Source: Micromussa lordhowensis | Taxonomy: Eukaryota; Cnidaria; Anthozoa; Scleractinia; Lobophylliidae | Assembly (NCBI GenBank): GCA_964020085.1 | Contig: OZ026606.1 | Location: 8,875,683 to 8,939,682 of the forward strand | Direction: 5' to 3' | DNA length: 64,000 nucleotides | Part shown: in pieces, positions 1 through 11,100 of the stretch | Position numbering within the stretch: the first letter of the stretch is position 1 | Layout of the letters: the number at the start of each line of letters is the position of its first letter | Notes under the pieces: model-generated | Told to the model about the DNA's origin: nothing | The model's database searches: none | What the model saw: the letters and a program-made list of their open reading frames with translations, nothing else | Made by a program: the position numbers and the translations under genes

Positions 1-73
1 TGTTTAAATGAGAGAATGTAAACACGGTTGTGACGTTTTAGATTCGCGCGTATTTTTAAGAAGTATTTTATAA

Positions 74-211
74 AAGCAATAGATCACTTTTTCCGTGTTT
101 ATATAGCCTCATCTAAACACTCGGAGGGTTGGGAGAATTCTTGAAAGTTCTCCCAACCCTCCTCGTGTTTAGATGAGGCTATATAAACACGGAAAAAGTG
201 ATCTATTGCTT
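74..211. repeat. Long inverted repeat (hairpin, MITE-like) upstream of RBM18
   Basis: Two arms of 64 bases (74-137 and 148-211) are reverse complements with about two mismatches, around a 10-base centre. The fold would be a near-perfect hairpin. It resembles a foldback or MITE copy. No protein is encoded and I could not define a target duplication. Confidence 0.8.
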
Positions 212-420
212 AAATAATCAACTCAGTTTTGCGAATGAAACAGTAAACTTACTTTGGTTGCTTCGGAACTTTTAGAATTCTCGCTCGATCGACGAGGGCT
301 TTCTTGTCTGTCCGCCATTATTGGTCGTGTGGGGCCTGGATCGCTAGATGGAATTTTGTTCACAGCGGAATTCCATAGAACGAAACCTTCGTCATGTAAG
401 GGAAATTGAACTGAGTCAAC

Positions 421-893
421 ATGGCTGCTTCTAGTGACGGAAAAGTGAGAAAAAAAGACATCTTTGCCTTTTCAGTTTATATCAATCAAATGGTCAGACG
501 AATTCCTCGTGCTTAATGATAATTAATGATTCTATTTTTGCAGGGAAAAGATAAAACCGTTGATAGCAAATTCACTTTGTGGGTCGGTAATTTGGACAAG
601 CGACTAAGCGAGTAAGCTTGAGCTTTTAAAAATAAGCCATTTTAACGCTAAGCCTAACTTGGTTAATTTTGTAAAATGTCTTATATGTGTATGTATATTT
701 TTCAGGTACAATCTTCTGAAAATTCTTCAGCGTTTTGGAGAGATCAAGAACTTCCAGCTTCATTTTCATAAATCTGGCGTTAGAGAAGGAGAACCGTGTT
801 ATTGTTTTGTTGAGTTCAAGACATTTGAGGTAATAATAATAATAATTTAAGACTTTATTTAAGGAGGGTTAACACTTATTAGTATCACCCAAC

Positions 894-931
<38 letters not shown>

Positions 932-2278
932 GCTACTAGTGGTCTAATAGTAATAGTCATCGAGTAGCGAAATTCGCCGGTTTTGAAAACCTACCAAAAC
1001 AATGGCGGCTTCTTCGCGTTTTGTAGAAATTTCACAGTAACTTTTAGATAATTTACTTGATAATTCCATCCCAGAAAAGGCCAAAAGGGCAACAAAGTAC
1101 GGGATGAAGATCTTTGATGGTAAGTTTTCTCGTTATCGAGAAAATGAGAGCTATCGAGCGTGACGATTTGTTTCGTTTTATTCCTAAATAAATATTTCTT
1201 CAGCTTGCGTTTGCTAACTTTATTATTGCTTTTTCTGTCCGACTAGTTGGGTGATACTAAAACAATTAGACCCTTCGCCCTTTCGGGCTACGGGTCTAAT
1301 TGTTAAATAGCCAAAGGCTAATAAACTTGTGGCCCTCAGAAAATAAACCTACAATACTGCAAATACAAATACGTGATATACCGGTAATAAAAAATTATGA
1401 GAGACGCAAATAATTAAAGCACTGTAATAATTAAACCTGCCAGGTGAGTGTTGATGTTAAAAATGATATAACGAGGAGTCAAATTCCATCTGCAAAGGAG
1501 GCTAAGGTCATCAACTTGCTACTTTTTGTTTTATTTAACAGGAAGCAGAAAATGCATTGCATGGATTAAATGGCAAAATGGCACTCTCAAAGCCTCTTAG
1601 TGTAAACTGGGCAAGATTAAAACAAATGGCATATGTAGTAAGTTTGCAATAATCATCTTTGGAATATTTTGAGTAATTGAGGGGTAATATTATATAATAA
1701 TATATATGGTTTTGACTGGCTCCTATTAGAGGGGGGTGTAATGGGGATCTGAAAACTGCAAAACCATGTATAAAAACATAACAAACCGGAATATGGCATC
1801 AAAATTTACCAAAATACCACAACCATAGTTACAAATGTACTAGATGTGGTCATCAATACTTCAGGTTTGCTATGCCATTAAAAATATGAGGTTTTTGGTG
1901 AAAATTCGTCAAGATACTAGCTTTCAAGCTCAAATATCCCGAACACAAGCTTGGAACTCCAATTTTTTGGTTGCAATTTAACACTTGGTCTTTTAAAACC
2001 ACAATACTGCAGGTTAAAATAACAATTTCCACAAAACTGCATCATCGGAAACCTTTATGCCCCCTCCAGTTAGTATCCTTGAACAGGGGAAGAAAATCTT
2101 GTCTCTGTCAGAATAATATTTGCCTTCTGATGACGATGTTTCCAGTTGTACTTATAGTTTGAATGCCAATTACCCACAGTCAATCAAATCTGTGTCGTAC
2201 GTCTGGTAAACTGACTCTTTTTAGCTCAGTTGGTAGAGTGCCAGCCTGCTGTGCGGAAGGTCGAGGGTTCGAGCCCCA

Positions 2279-2319
<41 letters not shown>

Positions 2320-3603
2320 CGTGCTGCCTTTGTAAAATCATCTGCAAATGGTTAGAGGTTCAGGTCTTCTCGGATAAGGACTATAAACCGTAGGCCCCGT
2401 CTCCTGCATCTTCAATGTTACATGGTTAGCAGGGGACGTTAAAGAACCCACACACTTATCAAAAAGAGTAGGGCACGTAGTTCCCGGTGTTGTGGTCTGG
2501 CCTTGTCTCATGGGTTGGTGCTTTACATAGGGATAACCTTGTTGCACCTTTCCCCCTTGGACAGAGTTTTCCAAGAAAAATTGGTATGACTATGACTGTA
2601 TTCTCTCCATGCAGGAAAAGAGGGAACAAGGGAAAAAGAGCACAATACCATCTGCAGGCTCATCAGGACGCTCACTAAACAGGTGACTGAGACAAACTGT
2701 TGGATATTTTTTTGTGGCCAGGTTTGAGAAAGGGTGGCCAGTTTGGCGATGTTGGCCAGGGTTTGGAGAGTGGCAAGGGTTTTGCTCATGGGTGACAAGG
2801 GTTTAAAGGGTGACAAGGGTGTTGAGGGTGAGGAGGGTGTTGAGAGTGGCATAATCCCTTTTTTATATGAAGAGCCCTTATTGGATGATCAAAAAATGTA
2901 TCAAAAGTTCAAGTGCTATGGTTAGAGTTTTCTCACTGAAACAACAATAGGGAGTGCTAAACAAAAGGCATAATGAGCAGAGCAATGGCTGTGCATGTGC
3001 ATTATAATTATTCTTGGTACATTTCTTTGTCATCCTCTGCAAACAACAACATGAAATGACCATTCTGCATCATCTCAAGCATGTGAACCACAACGGCTAA
3101 TTTCTTAAATTTCTGTTTCAAATTTATCACTGTGTTCCAGATTCAGTTTCAAGATGACAATGATAAACAAACTGAATGACTTAAGAGCATCGCGAGATTC
3201 ATAATTAAAATATCAATTTTTAATTGTCGTTGTCCTCACTGTCACCTTTGTGGTTTCTTTAAAAACTCTCTGATCTTCATTGTCACGGGGTTCATTTGTA
3301 AATTAAATCAAAGTTACAAACCGAGGTAGATACACTTTTATGATCCTTGCAGAGTGAAGAATGAAATATGCAGTGTTATGTACACCTGTATCTTTTTGTT
3401 AACGTAAGGTTCTCCCTGCCTTCAGCTGTGAATCCAAGATAAGAGCAATTGAGTCCAAGCTCAAATCAATGGAAAGTGGATGTGACCATAAAACAACTTT
3501 CCAAGGAAAACATCCCCTCCTTGTTCAGAGTGAGCGGACAAGATCTCACCCTTACAAGAAGGAAGAAAGATATAGCAGAGCAAGAGGCAAACATGGAAGA
3601 TGA
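421..3603 (+). CDS. RBM18: Probable RNA-binding protein 18 (single-RRM protein), six coding exons
   Basis: Coding exons read from the sequence are 421-444, 544-611, 706-829, 1542-1637, 2615-2682 and 3426-3603. All introns are GT-AG and the phases agree, giving 185 residues; human RBM18 has about 190. One RNA-recognition motif fills roughly residues 18-100: RNP2 is LWVGNL (20-25) and RNP1 is PCYCFVEF (61-68). The order [33 protein letters not shown] follows the RBM18 family closely, and the C-terminal helix [13 protein letters not shown] matches its conserved tail. The ATG at 421 gives a short N-terminus before the RRM, and the stop is TGA at 3601. A direct RNA target is not known from sequence. 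Introns 3 and 4 hold a MITE and a SINE. Identification is by remembered family similarity. Confidence 0.9.
879..1260. mobile_element. MITE with 19-bp terminal inverted repeats in RBM18 intron 3
   Basis: The left end TTAGTATCACCCAACTAGT (879-897) is repeated inverted at 1242-1260. The 382-bp body contains a short stretch that could code (around 1003-1120) but has an in-frame stop. This looks like a nonautonomous DNA transposon derivative. It lies wholly inside the intron between exons 3 and 4. Confidence 0.75.
1261..1304. repeat. Short palindrome next to the MITE
   Basis: AACAATTAGACCC and its reverse complement flank a core with an internal CGCCC...GGGC hairpin. It directly abuts the right end of the preceding MITE and may be the remains of a second foldback element. 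Confidence 0.6.
2215..2600 (+). mobile_element. tRNA-headed SINE in RBM18 intron 4
   Basis: The head carries an A box (TAGCTCAGTTGG, about 2223) and a B box (GGGTTCGAGCCCC, about 2265) at tRNA-like spacing, but the acceptor arm does not pair, so it is not a functional tRNA. The roughly 300-bp body continues to just before exon 5. A tRNA head plus a conserved body is typical of invertebrate SINEs. I believe related copies are abundant in cnidarians, but this was not searched. Confidence 0.7.
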
Positions 3604-3709
3604 CAGACACTTCTGTCAGATGCTATTTCAATGAAGGAATTTTTGCTCAGCTAGGGAACAGATTGCTTTTAGATTGGAATCTTGTTTTGGAACCTAAATT
3701 GAGGTTGTC

Positions 3710-3940
3710 ACTTTGATGTGGCCCAATGGTATCATGCTGGACTGCAGATCAAGTGGTCTGGGTTCAAGATCATTGAATTCTTGGGCAAGATGCATAACTC
3801 TCCTAGTACCAGTACCAGCAATGGACTGGCATCCTATCCAGAAGGGAGTACAAAATAATACTCTCGGTCACTTAATGCTATGGAAAGTGGTGTAATCTCC
3901 GGCAGTATGGACCACATTGTCTGACACTGTACCTTTTACC
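3710..3940 (+). mobile_element. Second tRNA-type SINE, 3' of RBM18
   Basis: An A-box-like stretch (TGGCCCAATGGTATC, about 3718) and a degenerate B box (GGGTTCAAGATCA, about 3761) precede a body containing AGCAATGGACTGGCATCC. This has the layout of a diverged tRNA-derived SINE, different from the one at 2215. It starts about 110 bp after the RBM18 stop, so it may lie in the 3' UTR. Confidence 0.55.
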
Positions 3941-6597
3941 ATACACTGATGTAAATATGGGTTGTTGACCAAGCATGAGATCAAGATGGCTGGATAGTGG
4001 CCAAGATGCTTCATTTTAATACTTTAAAACTTTTATTATATGACAAGCCTTGAAGATGATTTCCAGTCCATACTGCGCAGTTTCGAGAGTTGTTTACATT
4101 TTTTGTTCTTCTTCAAAGTGTAAAAACACCTGCCATTATGGATGCGAAGCGGTCAAAGTTTTAATTTTTTCTCCTGTGACTTGATGAAACAACTTTACAG
4201 CTGTAAAAATCAAAGAAGCTGTTGGAAAAAGAAAGGCCTCAAATAACAAATAACATTGATTCGCATTCCATTGAGTCGGAACTATAATGTTTATAAACAT
4301 TAGGGTGCTGAGAGTGTGCAGTATGGAGTGGAAATCAACTTTAAGGTAAATCTGAGCATTTTGATTGATTCTTTCTTGGATGGGATTTTTGCCATTCAGA
4401 CTGTTTCCATGTCATAAGCCATGTATTTTTTTTGCTTTTGAAAGCCAGAAAATTTAAGGCCTGAGTGGCTACTTACTTATCTACTATTACAATGTATCTG
4501 CTTACTAACCTTGGCTAGCTTGCTGGAGCCGTATTGGGGAATATTGGCCCTTGGTCACTTTTTGACAGACTTTGTTGCACTCGGTCCAAACTGCTACCTC
4601 GGGTCAATAATTCCCCAGTACAGCCCTCATGTTCAGATAGTAAGAGGTTCATATTTTTAAAACAAATACATGTAGCCGTCTAATTTATTATCAGAACTGA
4701 TGCTATATGTCATTCTTTTTGTAAGATTTTTTTAAGCGTACACATTCTTGTGAAGTGCCATGGACAACTATTGAATGGTGTGTGCTATATTATTATTATT
4801 AAGACATTTATTGTGTTTTATTAATTGGTCCGAGATGCTGTCAAGGTCCAAAAACAATGTCCAGCCATTGTGACTGAACAAGCTTGGTCAATAAAGGAGT
4901 TATTATTTATGATAGACACTATTTTCCTGCGGGACACAGGGAAGTCGTGAAGGGGCAAGAGACAGTAGCCCCATCTTGGTCACTTCGGTAGCCAATCACA
5001 TCACAGGATTTCGTTCACTCAATAGGAGAGTCAAGATATGATTAATCAGACTGAGACGTATATGGTACAATGACGAAGAGTTGCCAAAGTGGAGTGTTTC
5101 TGTAATGTGGACAAGCCATACAAAATAAAAAATAATTACATAAAGAACAAAATTACATACTAACAGTCTTTTTCCTTAGTATTATAGAAAGTTGTAAAAA
5201 AAAAGAAACAAACAGTACAATGTTAATATAATTTACCTCACAACATGATATCCATAGAGGTTTTCAGATCTGTACATGTAGAGGTTAATATTTTGGGTCA
5301 ATATTTTCAAAGTAATGATAACCCTACCAGAAATCAACACCTTATTGCAAACCTCCAGGACTGTCATTAAGGTTTGAGTCACCTGTAGCCTTGTTGTCCA
5401 CACCCGTAACCAACTTGCTACTTTGTGGTTGAATTATATTAACTGACAGGCTATTTCACCGGTAACATGCAGGGAAATCAGCCATACTCAGCTGTAACAG
5501 GTGCTATGTGTTACAGCCCTTAATGGCAACCCTGATCTCTCACAACAAACCTTTAGTACATGTAAAATGCCTACAAAAAGTCTGGCTTTGGATACTGGGT
5601 TTTGTCCAAAATACAATGCTTGATAAGCCACAATTTTTGTGCAGATGGTCACATAAATTTACTAAACACTTTGTAGACGGTAATCAGAGGGACTCTGCAA
5701 GTTGAAAATAACAAATGCTGATTTATATCTAATCTACTTATCTGATAAATATCGTACATACATGTATTTGTCGCTATAATTATAAATTTGCATATTTCTA
5801 TTGATAACAAGGCAGAGATATTGAAGCAGACTTCTGTTTTTTATGGACAGGAAAAGATATTGGCCTTTATAATCTATCAAACACTTTCGCTTGCATGTTA
5901 TTGGTCTAAACACATCACATGACTGCATATGCCCCAGCTAGAACTGGGAATTTTCAAGTGATGTTCTCCAATATTTTTGGTAAATGCGGAAAAAATATTT
6001 GAAGGATAACAATTACAATGTAGGGCTGCCAATAAGGGCGGTAACCTGTGACAGCTGAGCATGCTTCATGGGCCCTTGTCTTTACAGGTGGCTGTAGTTA
6101 AAACAATTCACCCTAGAAGTTAAAAATTTGTTATGAGTGTGAAGATCAAGGCTACGTGAATCAAAACTTGATGACAGCCCTGAATAGCCCCCATTGACTT
6201 TAAAAATATTCTCAGATATTTGTCCTTGACATTATCTCTTCCTTGAAATTCATATTTTTTCGCGAGCATCGCTCTCATAAAACTGTTTGTTTCTCAGAAC
6301 AGACAAATGTATGAGGACAATGACCTGAGCATATTTTTGCACCAAATGGAGGCTACTGTTTATCTATCTACAAACAAGTAGTGAGTATAGTAATTAAATC
6401 CACACAAAGGCATAATGTACAAGGTAACAAATACTGATTATTTTAAAGCTCTCACACCAATGATATTTATACATGTAGGTTGGTAATAGTGTTTATTTGC
6501 AAGAAACAACAGATAGGACAACGAGTGCTACAAAATTTAATTCCCACTAATTGTCTTTACATTATGACTGAGTAAGGATCATTCAGCATGAACACAT
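3941..6597. other. Intergenic DNA between convergent RBM18 and SSNA1
   Basis: I see no coding region here. An imperfect inverted repeat lies at about 4525-4625 (GGAGCCGTATTGGGGAAT against a GGCTGTACTGGGGAAT-type arm). The rest is AT-rich. It must contain the 3' ends of both flanking genes. Confidence 0.5.
6492..6497 (-). promoter_or_regulatory. Candidate polyadenylation signal for SSNA1
   Basis: AATAAA on the minus strand, about 100 bp past the SSNA1 stop codon. It is placed by position only. Confidence 0.45.
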
Positions 6598-7916
6598 TTA
6601 TGTTGTTTGTGTTCCAGCCTTGTCACGCACAGACCCTTGACTATGACTCGGCTGGGCTTTATCTTTTCCTGTCTCTTTCTTTAAAACATGAAGAAGAGTT
6701 TGAGAACTTTCAAGAATCTGCAACCAGAACAAAATCAAAGTTTGGTCAAAATGTAGCGAGTAGTAAACAATAACAACAAATTATATGGTCATCAAAATTA
6801 ATATGAATCACTGTCTGGTATATCAAGGGTGCTTTAGACTCTTAGTACTCACTGTGCAATACCGGTAACAATATTTAGGGCCTGATTACATGATGAATTC
6901 CAGCCTGGGCTGGAGTTTCAAGCACAGCTAGGGCAGCTGAAATTTTGTTGCGATTACATGATGAATTTCAGTCTGGACTGAAACGTTAGCCTCAGCGCTA
7001 AATAGCTGCAGCCACCTTGTTTCCAAGAAAACAAAATCACTGCACAAGTCCAACCTTGCTTTTCAGCCAGGGTTGAAATTCTGTTTCAATTACATAGGAT
7101 TTTTTCAGATTTTTCAGTCCATTTCACCATGAAAATCCTAGTCCATTTGAAAACCCGGGCTACAACTGTAGGATCTTTAGCCTGGCCGAATCCTTCTCCA
7201 CGTACATGTGATCACCAATTTGATCTTGAGAGGATTGAAATTTCAACCCGGGGTGAAATTCGCCATGCAATCAGGCTCTTCCACACTCTTTCCACACAAC
7301 TTATATTTCACTCTTCACATCCACCCAGAGGCATCAAATGCACACAAAGACCTAATGGTGGATGATCAGTATATCAAAGTCAAGGAAATATGATCTTCAC
7401 ATCTGAAGCACCAAATCAACTGCCTTAAGGGTAAAATGAATATTCAGCTTGTTAATGAAAAAAGGATATAAGGTCACACACAGCCAGTCAAATTGTAATA
7501 TTGGTGATTTCCATGCATTGAAGATTATGCTAACCTTCATGTAAGCTGCTTCCGTTTCGGCGATTGTTTTGTCATACTCGTTTCTGGATGCTATCTTTTT
7601 GGCTAGGCTTTCGTTGATTTTTGCCAACCTCTCACTGAGGATGCGAATGTCATTCTGGATTTTTCCTTTCTCTTCCTCCTCGTTTAGTATTTGTTTTTGA
7701 AGTTCATCTCTCTTTGTACATAGATCTTCTATACCTTGATATCAGAGTACAAACGGAAATTAAGAAGAAAAGCACTCTTTTCATGAACAACATGGCGGCA
7801 GAAATGACATCATATGTCAAAGTTTTCTAACTTCACTGGAGCTTGCACGAATAAAAATACTTACACTTCACTAGCTCATTGTTGTATGCCTGCAACGTTG
7901 CCCCTTGTTGTGACAT
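6598..7916 (-). CDS. SSNA1: SSNA1 (NA14) coiled-coil centrosome/cilium protein, three exons
   Basis: Minus-strand exons are 7916-7865, 7734-7535 and 6717-6598, with GT-AG introns and consistent phases. The product has 123 residues; human SSNA1 has 119. It begins [17 protein letters not shown] and contains [19 protein letters not shown] and [13 protein letters not shown], all near-matches to the vertebrate protein. Most of the chain is one long, charged, heptad-rich coiled coil. The family self-assembles into fibrils and acts at centrioles, basal bodies and microtubules; that role is known for the family and inferred here. The first coding exon is short and ends within the codon for residue 18. 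The gene is divergent from FBXO31 across a 267-bp spacer. Intron 2 holds a MITE. Confidence 0.93.
6881..7275. mobile_element. MITE-like inverted-repeat element in SSNA1 intron 2
   Basis: Ends CCTGATTACATG (6881) and CATGCAATCAGG (ending 7275) are imperfect inverted repeats. The body has several inverted repeats of a TTTCAGCC/GGCTGAAA type. It encodes no protein. Confidence 0.55.
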
Positions 7917-8183
7917 CGCAGCCTAAATAGAGCTAAGAATCCAGTCTTAAGCTCACAATCATGAACGACACAAATCGAAAGATATTTTTACGATCTCCCG
8001 CGTAATGTTTGGTTCGCGTTGTCCTGGAGCTAGTAGCGGGGGTACTCTGCAATGCATCTTGGGAACAAATTATATCTTTTTCTACACAGTCATGGCGGAA
8101 GACAACGTATGCAGATGTAAACATAAATCACTTTCGATTTAACTGTTTCGTTCACTGGGGAGCTAGAGATGATTTACATGTAG
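7917..8183. promoter_or_regulatory. Compact bidirectional promoter between SSNA1 and FBXO31
   Basis: The two start codons (7916 on -, 8184 on +) are 267 bp apart, so both transcripts must start in or near this spacer. It contains GCAATGCATCTTGGGAA (about 8050), whose reverse complement resembles the SBS/ZNF143 element TTCCCAGAATGC, and CATGGCGGAAG (about 8091), which resembles a YY1 site. An ATG at 8092 opens a 16-codon upstream ORF ending at 8142, which would lie in the FBXO31 leader if transcription starts upstream of it. No TATA box is apparent. Motif assignments are by eye. Confidence 0.6.
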
Positions 8184-11100
8184 ATGGCAAAAATTTTCAA
8201 CCTAGCCAACGAGGTGCTGGCCTCCATTTTCAAGCACCTAGATGGTCTTGATCTTGGCACGGTTGCTAAGACGTGCCAAAGATTCCGCAATGCCTCTGTT
8301 ATAGACCAAATTTGGCAACATCTGTGTGAAAGAGGTAAATATTGCTTGCCGTTGCTTGCTTATCAAGCGAGAGAAAACGAAAGGTTTAATTTGTTGTGGA
8401 AGATTGTCAATCGCATAGACAGGCTAGGGCAAAAGACACCCTGGTTTAATTCAACCTTATTATGCAATCAGAGATTAGGTTAATATTATTAAGTTACAGT
8501 AAGACTTATGTCTATATTTCAGACATTTTTGTCTGGGCCTGAAACTTTGCAATCTGAATCTGCGTAAGTGACTTTGAAAAATGCAAGTATGAAGATGAAA
8601 AATGTGTAAAATTTGGCAAACCCTGAGCGGTGTCTGACATTTGCAGACTGCAGACTACATTTAGGTCTAAACAGCAATCTGGTTAGCCTGAATATCAGTC
8701 AGGTTAGCCTGAATAGCACTCCGGTTAGCCTGTTTACGGTTAGCTATCAGTAATGGAAACGGGAATGCAGTATTTAGTTAAAAAGTCTACAGTCTGTGGT
8801 CTGCAGTCTGCAAATGTCAGACACCGAACCCTGAGAGATTTCATGGCTAGGCCTGTAAGGACAAATTTTGTGAAAGGGAGAAGAAGTTTAAGATAAAAGT
8901 AATTTATAATAACATAACGAGTTTCCATTGGTAGAAGTGGAAAAGATTGTTGGAATAATGTATAACAATTATTCCATGAGCCCGAGTCAGATATGAAGTG
9001 ATAAAATAACCAATGAGCGTGTAGCGCGAGTTGGTTATAATCACTTGGCCGATTTTTTTTCGGCTGATTTTTATTTCGGCCATTATAGAGGGCTGAAGTT
9101 GAAAACGTCATGCGGAAAATTTTTAAACTTGGCGCACTATTTTCCATATGACGTAAAACTTCGACTATTGGCTCATAGTCAGAGTTTTTTAGCCAATGAA
9201 AAATCTAGAAATGCAATAGTTGGAGCTGAGAATTTACTAAATGCAGTTAGCCTAAATTTAAAACTAGAGAAGAGGATTTGATCATAGGAACTGTGTATAA
9301 GCTATTGCCAAATAGTTAATATTTGATTTACTTAAAATGAACTTGTTTAACTGAACTTTACAATATTGTTAGTAATTAGACAGTATATTGAAGATTATAG
9401 CACATGGTGTTTTTTAATTTTGTTGTGCTCTATGTTTAGATTATGGCGTTTCATCTCTTGATCAGTGGCATCTCTCTTCATTTCGTGAACTATACATCAT
9501 TGGTAGGTTCTTTGCTTTGTGCACTTTGTGGAATGTTGACCTACATGTAGTTTGTAGATACTGAAATAACAGGACAAACTATAAAGTTTGAAAAGACAGT
9601 GCAGGGCTTGAAAAAGTGCCTTCCGATCGTCCCGGACAAGTAACTTTTCATTGTCACTTGCCTGATGAGCAAGGGCCTGGGCAAATTGTCTGCCAACTAA
9701 ATTAAAAAAAAGTAAACTAAGACTTGCCCAGGGCAAGAGAGAGCTGCTTGTCTGAAGGGCAAGCTAGAATTATTCAATTTGTTTTTTAAGCCTTGCAGTG
9801 TTTCTATTACTGTAAGCTTGGAGGAACAAGAAATGCTGTGGAAAGATGATCCGATTTCACAGCTTCTTCAAGTTCTCTTTAATAAATTTTACAATAGAAC
9901 TCCATAGCTACTGTAGAAAGAAACATGCAGAATATGTTATCTCTTTTAGAAAACATTACATTTACAAAATGTAAAGAAAGGAAAATCAGTAACTTATTTG
10001 ATTATCAAAATACATGTATAAATTCTCTTTGCTCACATGATCAGTTCTGCTCATCAGAACAGATCATGTTAGTTCTATATTGGCTACTGAAGTACGTCAT
10101 TCACTGCATGCTTTTTAAAGGGTGGTTTCTACATGTATGTCAATGTGATAGTTAAAATAATACATGTACAAGCGACATATGGTCAGTTACAATAAATTTT
10201 TATTATAGCAGATATTCATTATTGTAAGATTCTAGTTATAACTCCCTGTTTATAAGCCTCCCCCGCCCCACCCCACCCCAGTCTAGACCCATCTTTATCT
10301 ATACAAAAAAGGTTATTCTGGCTACTACTTCATTTGCGGGTACCTGCCATTGTTATGAAACTTATTCATACAAATGATCTCTGTGCCTTGTGTGCTTGTT
10401 TTCTTACTTTTGCCTTGTGTTTCTTATTCCCAAGAGCATAAAACATCATTTTATACAGCTAAATGTTGGTTTCACCAGCTTATTTCAAAACAGTTCTTGT
10501 ACCACTTAGATATCAGCCTCCCCTGATTATAAGCCCACCCAAACCTCCATTCTAAGAAGCTGTATAAGCCCAGGGTTTATCACTGGAATCGCACTGTATG
10601 TGAGGTTATGGATGTGTAATTTTTATTGTTTTTAAGCCATGGTGCTATATTATTATCTTCTCTTAAGGCTTATCTATCTTTTGTCCCAATTTCTATGTGT
10701 TAAGTGCTACACAGGTATGGCTGCTTACTTGGTATATGGAAATGCAACATAAATCCTTATGGTGGCTTGCTACATATAAAGGTGATGTTATTGATCATGT
10801 TATTATTAACAAATAAAGAAGCCTCAACTGTGCTCTGTTCTGTTGCAAAGCACGCAGGAAGCGGTAGAGCACAAAGAAGTGTAGGGGAAAACACAACATA
10901 ATTGAGTGTTTTTCCCTACTTCTTGAGTGCTCTACCGCTTCCTAAGTGCTTTACAACAGAACAGAGCACAGTCGAGGCTTCTTTATTTGTTTTATGATAA
11001 ATATTCCAATAGTTTCCCCACACACTTGGCTGAATTTTCATGCTAAACTTTATTTTCCAAACCAGGACAAGTGCATTGGCAATTCTCTGTTCTCTGATAA

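Noticed and set aside
2221..2290. Possible tRNA gene
   Set aside because: A and B boxes are good, but the acceptor arm does not pair and a SINE body follows, so I call it a SINE head.
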